Assembly (NCBI GenBank): GCA_024760905.1
Contig: CM045751.1
Span: 10,782,501 to 10,846,500 of the forward strand
Direction of reading: 5' to 3'
From: Plotosus lineatus
Lineage: Eukaryota; Chordata; Actinopteri; Siluriformes; Plotosidae
DNA length: 64,000 nt
Made by a program: the position numbers and the translations under genes. Under the pieces are notes generated by a model that worked only from the letters and a program-made list of their open reading frames with translations, searched no databases and had not been told where the DNA came from. The stretch's first letter is position 1; every line of letters begins with the position of its first letter. This document shows, piece by piece, positions 37,216-48,652 of this stretch.

Positions 37216-38178
37216 CGAAGGATTTATTCATCATTGGATAGGTAGAATATTTAATGCATATTTGGCATGCGCCAATGTTTCCCCTCAGACACATTCTACA
37301 GGATAAATGGGCTATGCCCCGTGGCAGTCGGCTCTGTACATCCAGACCCTTGGTTAGATATTTAGTCGGATTTATAGTGAAGTATTACAGCCCTGAGCTG
37401 TCACGACCTAATCTTATTTTCTCTCCATTTATGTTGTTCTAAGCCATATCTGACAGCATTAGCAATGAACAAGACAGTGGCGCAAAATCCGACCACCCAA
37501 CAGCGCTACCAGTAGGGCGTAGCCTATCCATCTTCTCCATTTTCTACCTCTCCCCATCACCTAAAGAAAGGTGGCTTCTTTCAGTTCATTGAGTAATTCA
37601 TAAGAAATGGTGCAGCAATGAAAGTAAAAAAATAAAATAAAATCAATAGATTAGATAAGATTCAACTTAGTCATTACACATGTACAGGACTAGAACACCA
37701 AAGAAATTTCACAAATCGGAAGCCACTTAAAGTCTGATGTTCATCTACATCCCGGGTCTTTTCTTACTGCCACAGCATGTTCTACTGAGCCCTTACTACT
37801 GCACAAAGGCAGCTGCATACATAGTGACTGGACTGATCTAACCCTAACCACAAGTAAATGGACATCGTTTTAGCCAAGAAATCGTTGAGGATTCGGACAC
37901 CTCCAAGCTGAGCAGATGGTTTGTGTTCTGCTTTAAGCCTCAATAGCATGTGATTTAGAGCAAGTCCCCAACCTTTTTAATCACCATGGACCGGTCAACG
38001 TGTGACAATTTTACCACGGACCGGGGGGGGTGCCATAGATTGTTTATCTTTTAAATATAATTTATATAAAAATAATAATAATAAGCCCTCCATGAATATT
38101 ATATTTCAACAGCTGAAATAAAATGAATTGGGAAGTAGAGCTTGAATTTTTCTGAAAAACAGGTGATGGTGCACCAGC

Positions 38179-39041
38179 ACTCAGCCCCTTCTTGTTTGCT
38201 ATGGTGATGGACAGGCTAACAGATGAGGTTAGACAAGAATCTCCATGGACTATGATGTTTGCAGATGACATCGTGATCTGTAGTGAGAGCAGAGACCAAG
38301 TGGAGGAAAATCTAGAGAGGTGGAGGTATGCCCTGGAAAGGAGGGGATTGAAGGTTAGTCTTAGTAAGACAGAATACATGTGTGTGAACGACAAGGACCC
38401 AAGAGGAACTTTGAGGTTACAGGGGGCAGAGATAAAGAAGATGGAGGATTTTAAGTACTTAGGCTCAACAATCCAGAGCAATGGAGAGTGTGGAAAAGAG
38501 GTGAAGAAGCGCGTGCAGGCAGGTTGGAATGGATGGAGAAAAGTGTCCGGTGTGATGTGTGATAGGAGAGTATCGGCAAGAATGAAGGGAAAAGTGTACA
38601 AGACGGTGATGAGGCCAGCGATGTTGTATGGTTTAGAGACAGTGGCCCTGGGGAAAAGACAGGAGTCAGAGTTGGAGGTAGCCGAGATGAAAATGTTGAG
38701 GTTCTCTTTGGGAGTAACGAGGATGGATAGGATCAGAAATGAGTACATCAGAGGGACAGCACATGTTAGATGTTTTGGAGACAAAGTCAGAGAGGCTAGA
38801 TTGAGATGGTTTGGACATGTACAGAGGAGGGATAGTGAGTATATTGGTCGTAGGATGCCGAGGTTGGAACTACCAGGCAAAAGGCCCAGAGGAAGACCAA
38901 AGAGAAGATTTATGGATGCAGTGAAGGCGGACATGAAGGTCGTTGGAGTAAGAGTAGAAGATGCAGAGGATAGGAAGAGATGGAGGCAGATCATTTGCTG
39001 TGGCGACCCCTGAAGGGAACAGCCGAAAGGAAAAGAAGAAG
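38179..39041 (+). mobile_element. 5'-truncated RTE-like LINE inside the hAT element
   Basis: The element is flanked by an exact 18-bp target duplication, AGGTGATGGTGCACCAGC (38161-38178 and 39042-39059). It ends GCCGAAAGGAAAAGAAGAAG. The other hAT copy has one version of this site, near 10277-10294, so the insertion can be read directly. At 863 bp it is the 3' quarter or less of a typical RTE-type LINE. Confidence 0.93.
38180..39013 (+). pseudogene. C-terminal reverse transcriptase frame of the RTE-like LINE (5'-truncated, open)
   Basis: The frame is open from the truncation point to the TGA at 39011-39013 without stop or frameshift, about 277 codons. It has the catalytic motif FADDIVI at 38249-38269, followed by SKTEYMCVN and FKYLGSTIQSNGECGKEVKK. 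The C-terminal region has KMLRFSLGVTRMDRIRNEYI and LRWFGHVQRR, typical of RTE-type and related fish LINEs. The endonuclease and N-terminal RT are absent, so this copy cannot move itself. The open frame suggests a recent insertion. The last codons (CCGDP-stop) overlap the GTGGCGACCCCTGA tail shared with SINE family A. The clade name is from memory. Confidence 0.88.
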
Positions 39042-39636
39042 AGGTGATGGTGCACCAGCGGGGAGAATGAAGCCTCGGACTCAGTCTCACCCAAAATCCC
39101 CACTATTGTTTTAAACATGTCCAACTCGCCTCTGTTTATGTGCCGTCCCTTTTTGGGTTACACTTTCGCGCTCAAATGACCGACATGTAACCAAGTGAAT
39201 CCAGTCATTTTTCAAAATAAAACATTTTTCAAAAATAAAGATCATTCAGACGAGGATAATAAATAAAACTGAAATAATGAATTATTTCTCTGCGGACTGG
39301 TGCCGGTCCATGGACCAATGGTTGGGGACCCCTGATTTAGAGGATCCTGCATGTAACAATTACAACATGTATTTAAAAATTACAACCGCCAACAAGACTA
39401 AAAAATAGTAAATTAAGTCAAAAATACATAGCTTTGACAAGCCATGTGACTGATGGTGAAAACAAGCTTAAAAGGGTGACATTTTCACATCAGCAGCTTT
39501 ATCTCTACAGCAAGATGCTACTGTTTCAACACCAAAGAACAATCGAGGAATGAGGACAATTTTTTTTCCTCCCACTAAACACTAGCTGAGTTGCATCAGA
39601 AAACAGCTCATGTATTCTCATGACTGAAATATTTAC

Positions 39637-39966
39637 AGGGTAGTCAATGGTGAGCCGGCAGTAAGACACCGAATTACCAACCACAAGGTTGGTAGTCCAA
39701 GCCTCACTATGAACGGTTGTCACTGCCTCCTCCCAGTGCAGCTAACTGGGTTATCAAAGGCTGGCCATGACTCTCACTGTCGATGGTGGGAGGCTGGAAA
39801 AAAAATGTTGCTGGCTATTGTCAAGAGTAGCTGCATAGCTGTCTGCATGCTTTAGCCTTGCGATGGCCTGGCGAGCTGTCCAGGGTGTACTCTGCCCTCA
39901 TCCCGAGATGGGCACCAGTCTTGCCATGACCCTAATTAGGATTAAATGAATCAGAAAATGAATGAA
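39637..39966 (+). repeat. SINE family B with diverged target duplication
   Basis: The head is diverged, but the body CAGCTAACTGGGTTATCAAA and the tail (GCGATGGCCTGGCGAGCTGT to AGAAAATGAATGAA) are clear. Flanks are TGAAATATTTAC (39625-39636) and TGAAACATTTAC (39967-39978), one mismatch. Confidence 0.88.
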
Positions 39967-39979
39967 TGAAACATTTACT

Positions 39980-41690
39980 ATAGTTGGTCTGAAGTACTGT
40001 ACTGATTTGATTCATTTATTAGTTTAAATAAATAAAAAGCTGTACTAAATGAGCTTGAGCAAGGCAGTACACCACTTAAAGGCGAGGGTCAAGCTGCCTT
40101 TAGGGAGCGGGATGAGTGAAACCAGAGTAAACAAAAACAACAAAATTTACTTTATCACCACCCGAATGCAATCAGAAGATTCTTTTCCAGTTGCTTCTGA
40201 AGGCAGCAATAAGATAATCTGAAATAACATGAAACAAATGTCTGTTTTAACCCTTGATATTTGGAAAATTTTAAATCCAGTAAACGCCCTCGGGATACGT
40301 GCATTTATCTGTAGCACTATATTACAGAATTACTGTTATCTGGCACTTGGACAAAAACCCCATTAGTGGCGCATCCATGGCAGAGAGAGTGAGACAGAAA
40401 GTAGTGGGTAAATGATGTCATGGTGCCAGTGGTGTCTCCTGAGAAGCTGATAAAACACTGATCAACTGTGCTGGACCTGAAGTCAAACTCCCCACAGCCT
40501 CCCTCTAAAGTGCTGATATGAACTCATTTACTCCACAATAGGAAACACTCAAACACCTGTGCCACATCTCATCTATGGCAGCAGGGGGAGGGCAATCTCA
40601 GATGCAGGGTCACTGTTCAAATCGGACTCCCATTAATCCCAATGTACTCTTTTGAGCATCACTGTCCAATTATATACAATCACTCTGTTGGAAAACCAAA
40701 GTTCGTTTTGTACGAAATGCTAGTCAGAACAGGAATCTGATGCCATGTATATACAATTAGCATATGATGCTTCACGAGAACTCCGAAGTGCTGGCGATGT
40801 AAATACAAGTCAAAATGGCTGATATGCATGACAGTCTTTCATCTGAGAAGTGAAAAATTAAAAACAAAAAGGCTAAAGAAAAATTGTAGCTGCTAACACC
40901 TCAGATTTTTATTTCCTGTCCCCCCCTCGAAGAAGCATCAGTGATATGCTTGAGTTTACAAGTGAAATATACAGAAGTTTCACCTCAAACTTGCATGATG
41001 TTAATGATCTGTGTGAAATAGCAAAGGGCAACTTCAGGCATCATTTGAAGTCGACATCTCAGTCAGACAATACAGTTTGGAAGGTACGCAAACACAGGGA
41101 AGAAAAAACCTGTATTAAACAGGTGGCCATAATGTTACAGCTCAATGATGTATTACGACTGGAATTTTGGTAGACCCTTCAGTAATATTTCATTCAGAAC
41201 TTGTGAGATCCCTTAAACAAACACCACACATTCAACATAAATGATAATTAAAAAAAAAAAAAAAAAAAACCCACCCACAACTGCTTCAAAATGCTAATCA
41301 ACACCCCACACATTAAAAATCCAAAACTATTGAGAGTTGCAGTATTGATGCTCGGGTTCTGGGAGAGTAATGGTGCTGAGGCCCAGCTTGGCTCTGAGAT
41401 AAAGCAGGCTCGAGGGAGAAGATAATTACACAGATAATCAGCCCTCTGGCAGCTGGGCCTCTGATTGATTTCAGAGTTGGAGGGGTACAAGAGTGCTGGG
41501 AGAACATACCAGCTCAGTCTCTGACATGCTCCCATCATGAAGGGTCATCTAATTACAGTGCACACCAGACCTTACGTCATTCGCTCACTGACATGGAGGC
41601 AACAATTTCACAAGGAAGGAATGAAACTGGTTAGAAAAGGCATCACAATGTCCATTCGGATCTGTAGAAATAACTATCGGTCTGATCATT
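39980..41690. other. stretch without recognised elements
   Basis: No family match in the open frames, including the 75-codon frame at 40946-41173. An A-run at 41251-41269 is the only simple repeat of note. Confidence 0.5.
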
Positions 41691-41918
41691 TATGATCCAA
41701 ACAAACTGGCAACTGTCTGTAGCTTTGGTGGTGTTGCACAACGGGGTTTCTGATATAGGCAAAGTTCGCATTACAACTACGCATGTGCGGGGAATGTTAC
41801 CCGACATCCGGTTCATAGGTCACGAATACCAAACTTTCCAGGAGCCACTTACTGCAAAAACAACATTGTCATACCTGAACTGCTGCTGTTAAAGTCTGCC
41901 TCAAGCTTTAAATTGGCA

Positions 41919-42056
41919 ATGCCCGGTACGCACTGTGCCGTATTGAATTGTGGGAACGGCCTGTACCATCCTGAGCGATGGAAAGAGCAAACTTGCAGCA
42001 AAAATGCCTGTAACTTTGGAACAAGCATGTGTACACGCTTACCGTCATTCATGTGA
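41919..42056 (+). pseudogene. THAP-like Cys-rich N-terminus, transposon-derived remnant
   Basis: A 45-codon frame starts MPGTHCAVLNCGNGLYHPER and continues WKEQTCSKNACNFGTSMCTR before a TGA. After the stop the same frame gives YTFPK and a second stop. The MPG start, the C-x4-C pair (residues 6 and 11), further cysteines (26, 31, 38) and the later FP resemble THAP-type zinc-binding domains that are repeated in fish genomes as transposon remnants. That comparison is from memory. Neither the rest of the domain (AVPTF box) nor the element's ends were found, so it is a decayed fragment. Confidence 0.45.
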
Positions 42057-42951
42057 TATACTTTCCCCAAATGAGCTGAAGGATCCAAAGGGATGTAATC
42101 ACCGGACTAACATCATACATTTAAATTATACGTATTAATTAGTATTGTATTATGGCAAATGCAAGTGCAAATAACTCATCCTTACGTTTGCGGAAACAAC
42201 TGAGAAGAGCCCTAAACGTACCATATGCCCGTAGATCGGAAACTTTCCACAAATTAAAATATATCGATAGAGGACTGTTCATTGACATTCAGGTTTAACT
42301 CCACCGTTTTTTAGTTTGTTTGGTAGCCGGCAAGCCCGTGATGTTTTGCGCCAACTGAGATTTGAAATTGGCTAATTAACGGGACATCAGAAAAGAACGC
42401 TGCATATATCCAAAGAGATTCGTAGCGTAAAAGGGCTTTGGGGCATCAGCAGATAAAAATGAGTGGATGAATGAGAGTTGTGCACTGGCATGTGTTTACT
42501 ACAGCCCACATTCCTTTAACAGACTCAATAATTTTACTGAGATAATGTTTCTCGGTTTCATTTTCTTAGTGGAGTTCTGTAGAGTACATACAAGTATTTA
42601 ATTCGGATTTAAATGAATATCGACAAAATTGCTTGTTAAATCTATGAACACTGCAGTTTGCAGGGGGGGGGGCTTGTTACAGTCACTCAGATGTTTTTTC
42701 TATGAAAAAATGAAAACTCAAGGTTTCCATATTTATTCGCCACATCATAGCTTGGATGAAAGCAGGTGGACATTAAATCGCATAACTGACTTCCAACTTC
42801 GCAGGTCTGAGCCGAATTAAACAGCACACTGATAGGGAATATTTCTTTCACCATTTTCAAATTAAAAATCTTTACCAAAGTACATTTTTATTTGAATTTA
42901 AGTTTATAAGACGGTAATATTCGATGTCTGATGAACAGCCACAATTCTTCT

Positions 42952-43276
42952 GTCTTCCTTATGGCTTTTTCCCTTTTCCTCGGAAGTCACCACAGCGGAT
43001 CATCTGATTCGCACGTTTGATTTGGCAGAGGTTTTTACGTCGGATGCCCTTCCTGTCACAACCCTTTTTAGCAAGGGACAGAAACACGCTGACGACTTTG
43101 CAGCCTACTCTTTACGAAAGTCAGCAATGGTTCTTTTACATGCCTCTCACCAGAGACATGGCCGGCCTTTGATAACCCAGTTAGCTGCACTGGGGGGGGG
43201 GGGGGGGGGGGGACCCACCTTGTGGAGAGTGGGACTCGAACCTCCAACCTTTGGATCAGCGATCCAGCGCCCTATA
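42952..43276 (-). repeat. SINE family A, head truncated
   Basis: Tail, body and B-box region are present in reverse orientation, but the sequence stops at GCGCCCTATA, missing the last head bases. It carries the longest G-run of the window (21 G, 43192-43212) at the family's variable homopolymer. Confidence 0.9.
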
Positions 43277-43959
43277 CGGTTTTAAAATATTCTGATATGC
43301 AAGGTTTTTCAGATACTTCCTGACAAACCAGAGCACGCTAACTAATTAAGTATATCATAAATTTGTTGTCTGATCACCCAAAAATCTCCAAAATATAAAT
43401 GAGAATGAGTGAAGAATGGAGACCGTCAGCAACGTTTTTCCATCAAATTAATGTGGTTGGTAACAGCTTGCAAAAACAACAGACCTGAAATTTGGCTGTG
43501 TCCCAAACTCAGGAAATCATAGAAAATAGCACTAAAGTACAGACTATGATAGGTCTTGTACCATTTTGAAATACAGTAATGCCACCATAACAATTTCAGG
43601 TTTTCTAGTGTTTGCTCTAACTGGGAGAGAACATAGACAGTGAGAGACTTCCAACACATACACACAAATTATGATCAGTGAGAACTTGTGCACGAACACA
43701 TGCAAACATCACAAAAAAATAAAATAAATAACCCTCCACTCATCAATGACAGATTTTATTATCAGTGCATTCAAGCATGGAAAGAAATTCCACACTGAGG
43801 AACTCTCTCAGACTGAGAACACAGGAAATGCTTGTTTATAGGTGAACATGATAACCATCATGACAAAATAGACTTAGTTTATATGCAAATATGACCAGTA
43901 TTTAAAAAAAAAAAAAAAAATCAGTCATAGTTTTGCTCCAGAAAAAAAAAAAAAAAAAG

Positions 43960-44608
43960 CGGAGTCACATCCTTGCCATAATACAGTTGCTCATTCACTT
44001 CCTGAGTATACCACACCGTGAATGAGTGTTTCTTGTTTGATTTGAAATGGTCATTGACTGAAACATCTAGCGGCTGCAGAGCACCTGTCCGACCAGATAG
44101 CACAAACACCTGGTGAATATTATTCTCAGTGAGCTTTTTTAAGACAGACTTGCTGCGGTATGCTGTAAATATATTGAAGATGGCAAGTCCTGACACACAT
44201 TCTGTTAGATTGAGCATCTTGCGGGTCTGCTGATGGTACGAAATGATTACTGCATCTAGATAGCGAAGCTTTGTGTCCTTTGCTCCGATGATTATGAGAG
44301 TGCCAAACATTCACAGCATTTTGGAGAAGCTCTTCACCATCAATTACTCGGTTATATGAAAATGGTGAACTGTAAGAGTCTGGATAAGGGCCTTGCTCAA
44401 GGGCCCAACAGTGGTGACTGAACAACTGACCTTCAGATTAATAACCCCATGGCCTTAACCACTAATTCACTACTGCCACTCTGACCACAAGATCCCAACG
44501 TGATGGAAACAACCTTTGCATGACACTGGGGAGGGGGATTTAGGAAAAAGTTTTTCGTAACCTGGATTTTTCGTATTCAGAGGTTTTTCGTAACTGGGCG
44601 GACTGTAT
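43960..44608 (-). pseudogene. decayed Tigger/pogo-type transposase with 5' terminal repeat
   Basis: On the minus strand a frame includes GLAIFNIFTAYRSKSVLKKL, TENNIHQVFVLSGRTGALQP and LDVSVNDHFK, the C-terminal part of a pogo/Tigger DDE transposase. QPLDV holds the likely third acidic residue. Where the family usually has an aspartate before the F-x-F/H region, this copy has N in IFNIF, so catalysis is probably lost. The 5' end of the element is CAGTCCGCCCAGTTACGAAA next to TA at 44609-44610. The N-terminal DNA-binding part is missing, a family E SINE lies at 44380-44478, and the 3' end runs into an A-rich tract. Confidence 0.75.
44380..44478 (-). repeat. tRNA-headed SINE (family E) inside the Tigger copy
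   Basis: The minus strand reads GGCAGTAGTGAATTAGTGG, continues as TTAAGGCCATGGGG, has GTTCAGTCACC at the B-box position, then GGGCCCTTGAGCAAGGCCCT. The family is shared with 12566-12658. Confidence 0.65.
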
Positions 44609-44619
44609 TTAAATAGTAA

Positions 44620-46010
44620 TAATAATAATAATAACAACAACAACTAACAAGGTTGGCAAACAAACTTTAAATTTAAAAAAAATGTCCATTTCATTTTTAA
44701 TGTACATTAGTAGACCTACTGGTACTAGTACATGTAGCCTATGCTATTGAGATCCAAAATATTTTGTTCTATTAAATGTTAAATATTTAAAAAATATATA
44801 TCGTTAAATGAGCTTAAATTGAAATTTAAATGGTGGACCTAGATCAGTTTCTTTTTGCATACCCCCCCGCCCCCCCCCAAAAGAGACAGCGAGAGAGAAG
44901 CACTAACCTGCTTGCCCCCCTTCTTGTGCCATGGTCCATTCACTGGTAGGAACGAATTTTGAACCAGCAGGTCTCAATTTATCATCATGTCATCCAGAAT
45001 ATTGTTCTCTTTAACAACGTCTGTAACCCATTGGTGGAACATTTTTGATCTCATCAAAATCTGCTTTTGATCTCAAAAATCACCCATGATCTTGACAGTT
45101 CAATCGAACCTCCATAATCTGGTAAGTGTTTTGTTTTTGTGCAATGACACGCGTTACAGATTCACGCATTATGATTTCACGATCTCCCCCCCCGAGAATT
45201 AAAATACACAGGAAAATAACTTGTTTAACACTGAATAAACAACCAAAATATGTAGATTTATTCTTTTAAATCGGTGAACTTTTTTTGAAAGTTTTAACAA
45301 GTTACTGATTATTAATAATAATATTGCAGAGACTTTTTTTTTTGTTTTTAAATCATACCTTTTTTCCTGATTAAATTATATATTCCATGATGTGGTGCTG
45401 TTCTAATACAGAATTTTGAAAGTTTCACTGCTGCTTTGGTGGACCTGATAAGCAAATTCCAAATATCATTTCACCTCACATAAAAACAGAACCTCAAAAA
45501 GTTTGACCTCTGACCTGTATACATATAATAGATGCAATATCATTATAGCCACAATTCATTTTTATAACAACTATCATTCATTTTCATTACGTGAGGCTGT
45601 TCAAACAGAAATGGGCGTCAACTTTGCCACACATGTCTTAAGAATGTTGTCCCGTGGGTGACACTAAAAAGGTGCAACTGAACTAGTGTAACTAGTATAA
45701 CTTGAACACAAATAAATTTGAACTACATCGTAATCCTCATTAATCCTCATCTCTCTAGGCTCACTCTGGAGATAGAGGTTTGTAGCCACCCCTGCTAGCA
45801 TCAGTGCTAAAATGCACATTACTAGATATGTTTTTATTTGAACACAAGAATATCTCACAGAAAAAAAACCCTGTGATGAAATTATTTCGTAAAGCATGAA
45901 AAAATTGAACACATCTTACAACAGCTACGTCTTTAAAGTCATATACACCAAATTACAAAGCAGACAGTCCAATGCTTCTGATGATCTACATTTACTAATA
46001 TGAGTGATTC
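44620..46010. other. stretch without recognised elements
   Basis: AT-rich sequence with an AAT tract (44618-44640) and C-runs near 44864-44878. No gene or repeat family recognised. Confidence 0.5.
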
Positions 46011-46021
46011 AGAATCACTTG

Positions 46022-46346
46022 AGGGGCAGTAGTGTGTTGGTGGTAAGGTCTGGATTACTAATCAAGGTCGGGAGTTCAAGCCCCACTATCAATGGGTTGT
46101 CACTACTGGCCCCCTGCCCGCCCAAGTGTAGCTAACTGGGTTATCAAAGGCCAGCCATGTCTCTCAACATCTACGGTGAGAGGCATGTAAAAGAACCATT
46201 GCGGACTATCGTCAAGAGTAGGCTGCATAGCCATCAACGTGTTCCTGCAATAGCCTGGTGTTCTATGCCCTAGTCCAAAGTCAGCCGAGATAGGCGTCAG
46301 CCTCGCCGCAATCCTAATTATGATTAAGCGGTTCAGAAAAATGAAC
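46022..46346 (+). repeat. SINE family B, diverged, with probable target duplication
   Basis: Head, B box (GGGAGTTCAAGCCCC), body and tail (AATCCTAATTATGATTAAGC) are all present. The flanks GAATCACTTG (46012-46021) and GAATAACTTG (46347-46356) match at nine of ten bases. Confidence 0.88.
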
Positions 46347-46759
46347 GAATAACTTGGATCACATCAACGCTGTCATATTGCGCTATGATTAAGCTGAGAC
46401 ATTAGAAACCCTTTAAAATAAATAAATCCCACAACCTGACCAATGTCAACAAAACAAAATATAATTTCCACGAGACTCACATTCTCTTTGTGTAATACAT
46501 TCCTCAGTTTTATTTCCACAAACTTAATCTTTGACTTAAACTGCAAAAGGATGCTGTTGGTTATAAAATGATCAAAGAATAAGTAGTTACAGAGGATTGG
46601 AGGGCATCACATACTCACCTCATAGTAATCACTTAGTCTATCACAGTTCACATCACATAATTATGATCACAACTTTTATTTTTGCTATTCTGTATTAATC
46701 CTACACATGAAATTTTTGCCTCCCTATTTAACCCATCCATAGAGAACACACACTTGAAG

Positions 46760-46957
46760 CAGTGGGCCACCACACACATTGGGAGCACCCGGAGAGTTGA
46801 AAGTTTGGTGACTTGCTCAAGGGCACTTCCATCATAAAAGTGTAGGACGAAAAGGTGCAGCTCGCCCACCCATTTTTCCGGCTGGTTCCGAAATCGTGTC
46901 AGCAACCTTTCAGTGCCACAACTGCTTCTGTAACCATTAGGCCACAGCTGCCCCCTT
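46760..46957 (-). repeat. tRNA-headed SINE (family C)
   Basis: The minus strand begins GGGGCAGCTGTGGCCTAATG, then GTTACAGAAGC. Further in is the GCCCTTGAGCAAGTCACC segment. It starts like the 15640-15768 copy. The left boundary is approximate. Confidence 0.65.
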
Positions 46958-47259
46958 TTCTACCTGAAAAGGAAACTTCAGAGTCACACGCACACCTCTC
47001 AGCAAAATCAGAAATCAGACTTCATGTTGTGGCAAGCTTGCTTTCAATACTAAACTAATCCGTTTCTGCTGAACGATTGAGGTTACATACTATACAAGTT
47101 TGCTTTCTGCCTCCACACCCCCACACACCTCTACAAACCATTCAGCACCACCCAAGCTACAAGTATCAGTGTAGAAAAACACTGAATAGACTATAACGGT
47201 GAAAGTATGTACATGAACATGAATGACATGGATGGGACTGATATGGGATAGTGTAGATT

Positions 47260-48405
47260 GGAAGGAAAGGTAAGGTGCAGCAGGGGACCGAGTTCAATAG
47301 GACGACAGCTGTGGGGACAAAGCTTTTGCTAAACCTGTTGGTTTTTGTCTGAAGGCTCCTGAAGCGCCTTATGGAGGAGAGGAACTGAAAGAGTCTGTTG
47401 GCAGGATGAGAAGAGTCCCTGAGAATGCAGCACGTCAGACATCTCTTCTTGTGGACAACCTCAATAGCAGGAAATGGAGTCCCTGTGATGCGTTATGTGG
47501 TTTTCACCACCTGCTGCGATGTCTTGCGGTCAACGACGGAGCAATTCCCATACCAGACTAACACAGTTGGTCAGGATGCTTTCTATGGTGCAGAAGTTAA
47601 ACCAGGATGTCATCAGACAGGTGGTTCTTCTTCAGGGTACTCGAACAGGCAGTGATGGGCCTTCTTGATCAACCTGGAGGTGTTGGTTCTCCCAGATGTG
47701 GGTCACCAGGAATTTGAAGCTGGAGACAGGTTCCACAGCCATGCCGTTGATATGGATAAGGTCATGAGTGTCCCCCTTTTCCTTTCTGAAGTCTACAATG
47801 AGCTCCTTGGTTTTTCTGGTGCTCATGAGCAAGTTGTGAGCAAACCATGCAGCTAGGTGCTTTACCTTTTTTGCCCTGCATTCAGACTCATCGTTGTGAC
47901 TCATGAGCCCAATCACTGTGTTGTCATCTGCAAACTTTATGATAGAGTTGGATCCAGACATAGGCCTACAATCATGTGTGAAGTGGAAGTAGAGGAACGA
48001 GCTCAGTACACAGCCCTGAGGTACGCCAGTGTTGAGTGTGATGGTAGAGGAACAGTTCTGGCCTGACCTAATATACTGGGGTCTGTTGGTTAAAAAGTCC
48101 ATGATCCAGTTGCAGATGGAGGGAATGGCGGTGTTGAATGCTGAGCTCAAGTCAACAAACAGCATTCTTGCATACATGTTCTTGTTGCCCAGGTGTGAGT
48201 AAACATAGTGCAGCGCTGTGGATACAGCATCCTCTGTCTTCATGTTGCTTTGGTATGTAAATGGATGCTGGTCTAGTGTAGGGGGCAGACATTGCCTGAA
48301 GTGTGCCAGGAACAGTCGTCAAAGCACTTCATCACAATGGGTGTTAGTGCAATAGAGCAGTAGTCATTCAGGTATGTCGGAGAGGAGTGTTTCGGTACTG
48401 GCATA
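47260..48405 (-). pseudogene. L2/CR1/Rex1-type LINE, decayed reverse transcriptase
   Basis: The minus strand encodes part of a non-LTR reverse transcriptase. In the longest open piece (47632-48243) are MKTEDAVSTALHYV, LFVDLSSAFNTAIPS, TGVPQGCVLSSFLY, the catalytic IKFADDNTVIG and VSSFKFL. Further towards the 3' end the frame shifts. Near 47285-47450 another frame gives RCLTCCILRDSSHPANRLFQ and SLQTKTNRFSKSFVPTAV, the usual C-terminal region. Frameshifts and stops separate the pieces, the endonuclease is absent, and no tail repeat or target duplication is visible. It is much older than the RTE-like copy at 38179. The L2 versus Rex1 assignment is uncertain. Confidence 0.85.
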
Positions 48406-48534
48406 ATAGATGCACACACATACACATACATACATATACACAGGAAAATTCACAAATAAAACACACTTCCCCACCACGGGAACTTTAAAAGAAATTCTGG
48501 ACTCAAAACTGCATTTCTATCAAATATATTTTTT

Positions 48535-48652
48535 GTACTTGTGCATGCCTTTGGCTTGTGGGAGGACAGTGCAGGAAACAGAAATTCCCTCCCAAACCCA
48601 GGACCTTCTTGCTAGAAAGCAGACATGCCAACCACAATGTCACTCAAACGAG
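48535..48652 (-). repeat. V-SINE fragment
   Basis: Reverse orientation, with a worn core (CTTTGGCTTGTGGGAGGACA) and head (CCAGGACCTTCTTGCTAGAA). Neither end is complete. Confidence 0.65.

Larger units (their letters stand above)
37961..39334. mobile_element. hAT element (second copy) carrying a LINE insertion
   Basis: This is the same family as 10010-10583, in the same orientation, with shared interior (CAGCTGAAATAAA, GGAAGTAGAGCTTGAA, GGGAGAATGAA). The flanking 8-bp duplication is ATTTAGAG (37953-37960 and 39335-39342). Without the LINE at 38179-39041 and one copy of its duplication it would be about 493 bp. Confidence 0.93.

Noticed and set aside
38062..39090. 342-codon open frame on the minus strand
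   Set aside because: It is antisense to the RTE-like reverse transcriptase and crosses the LINE/hAT boundary, so it cannot be one gene.
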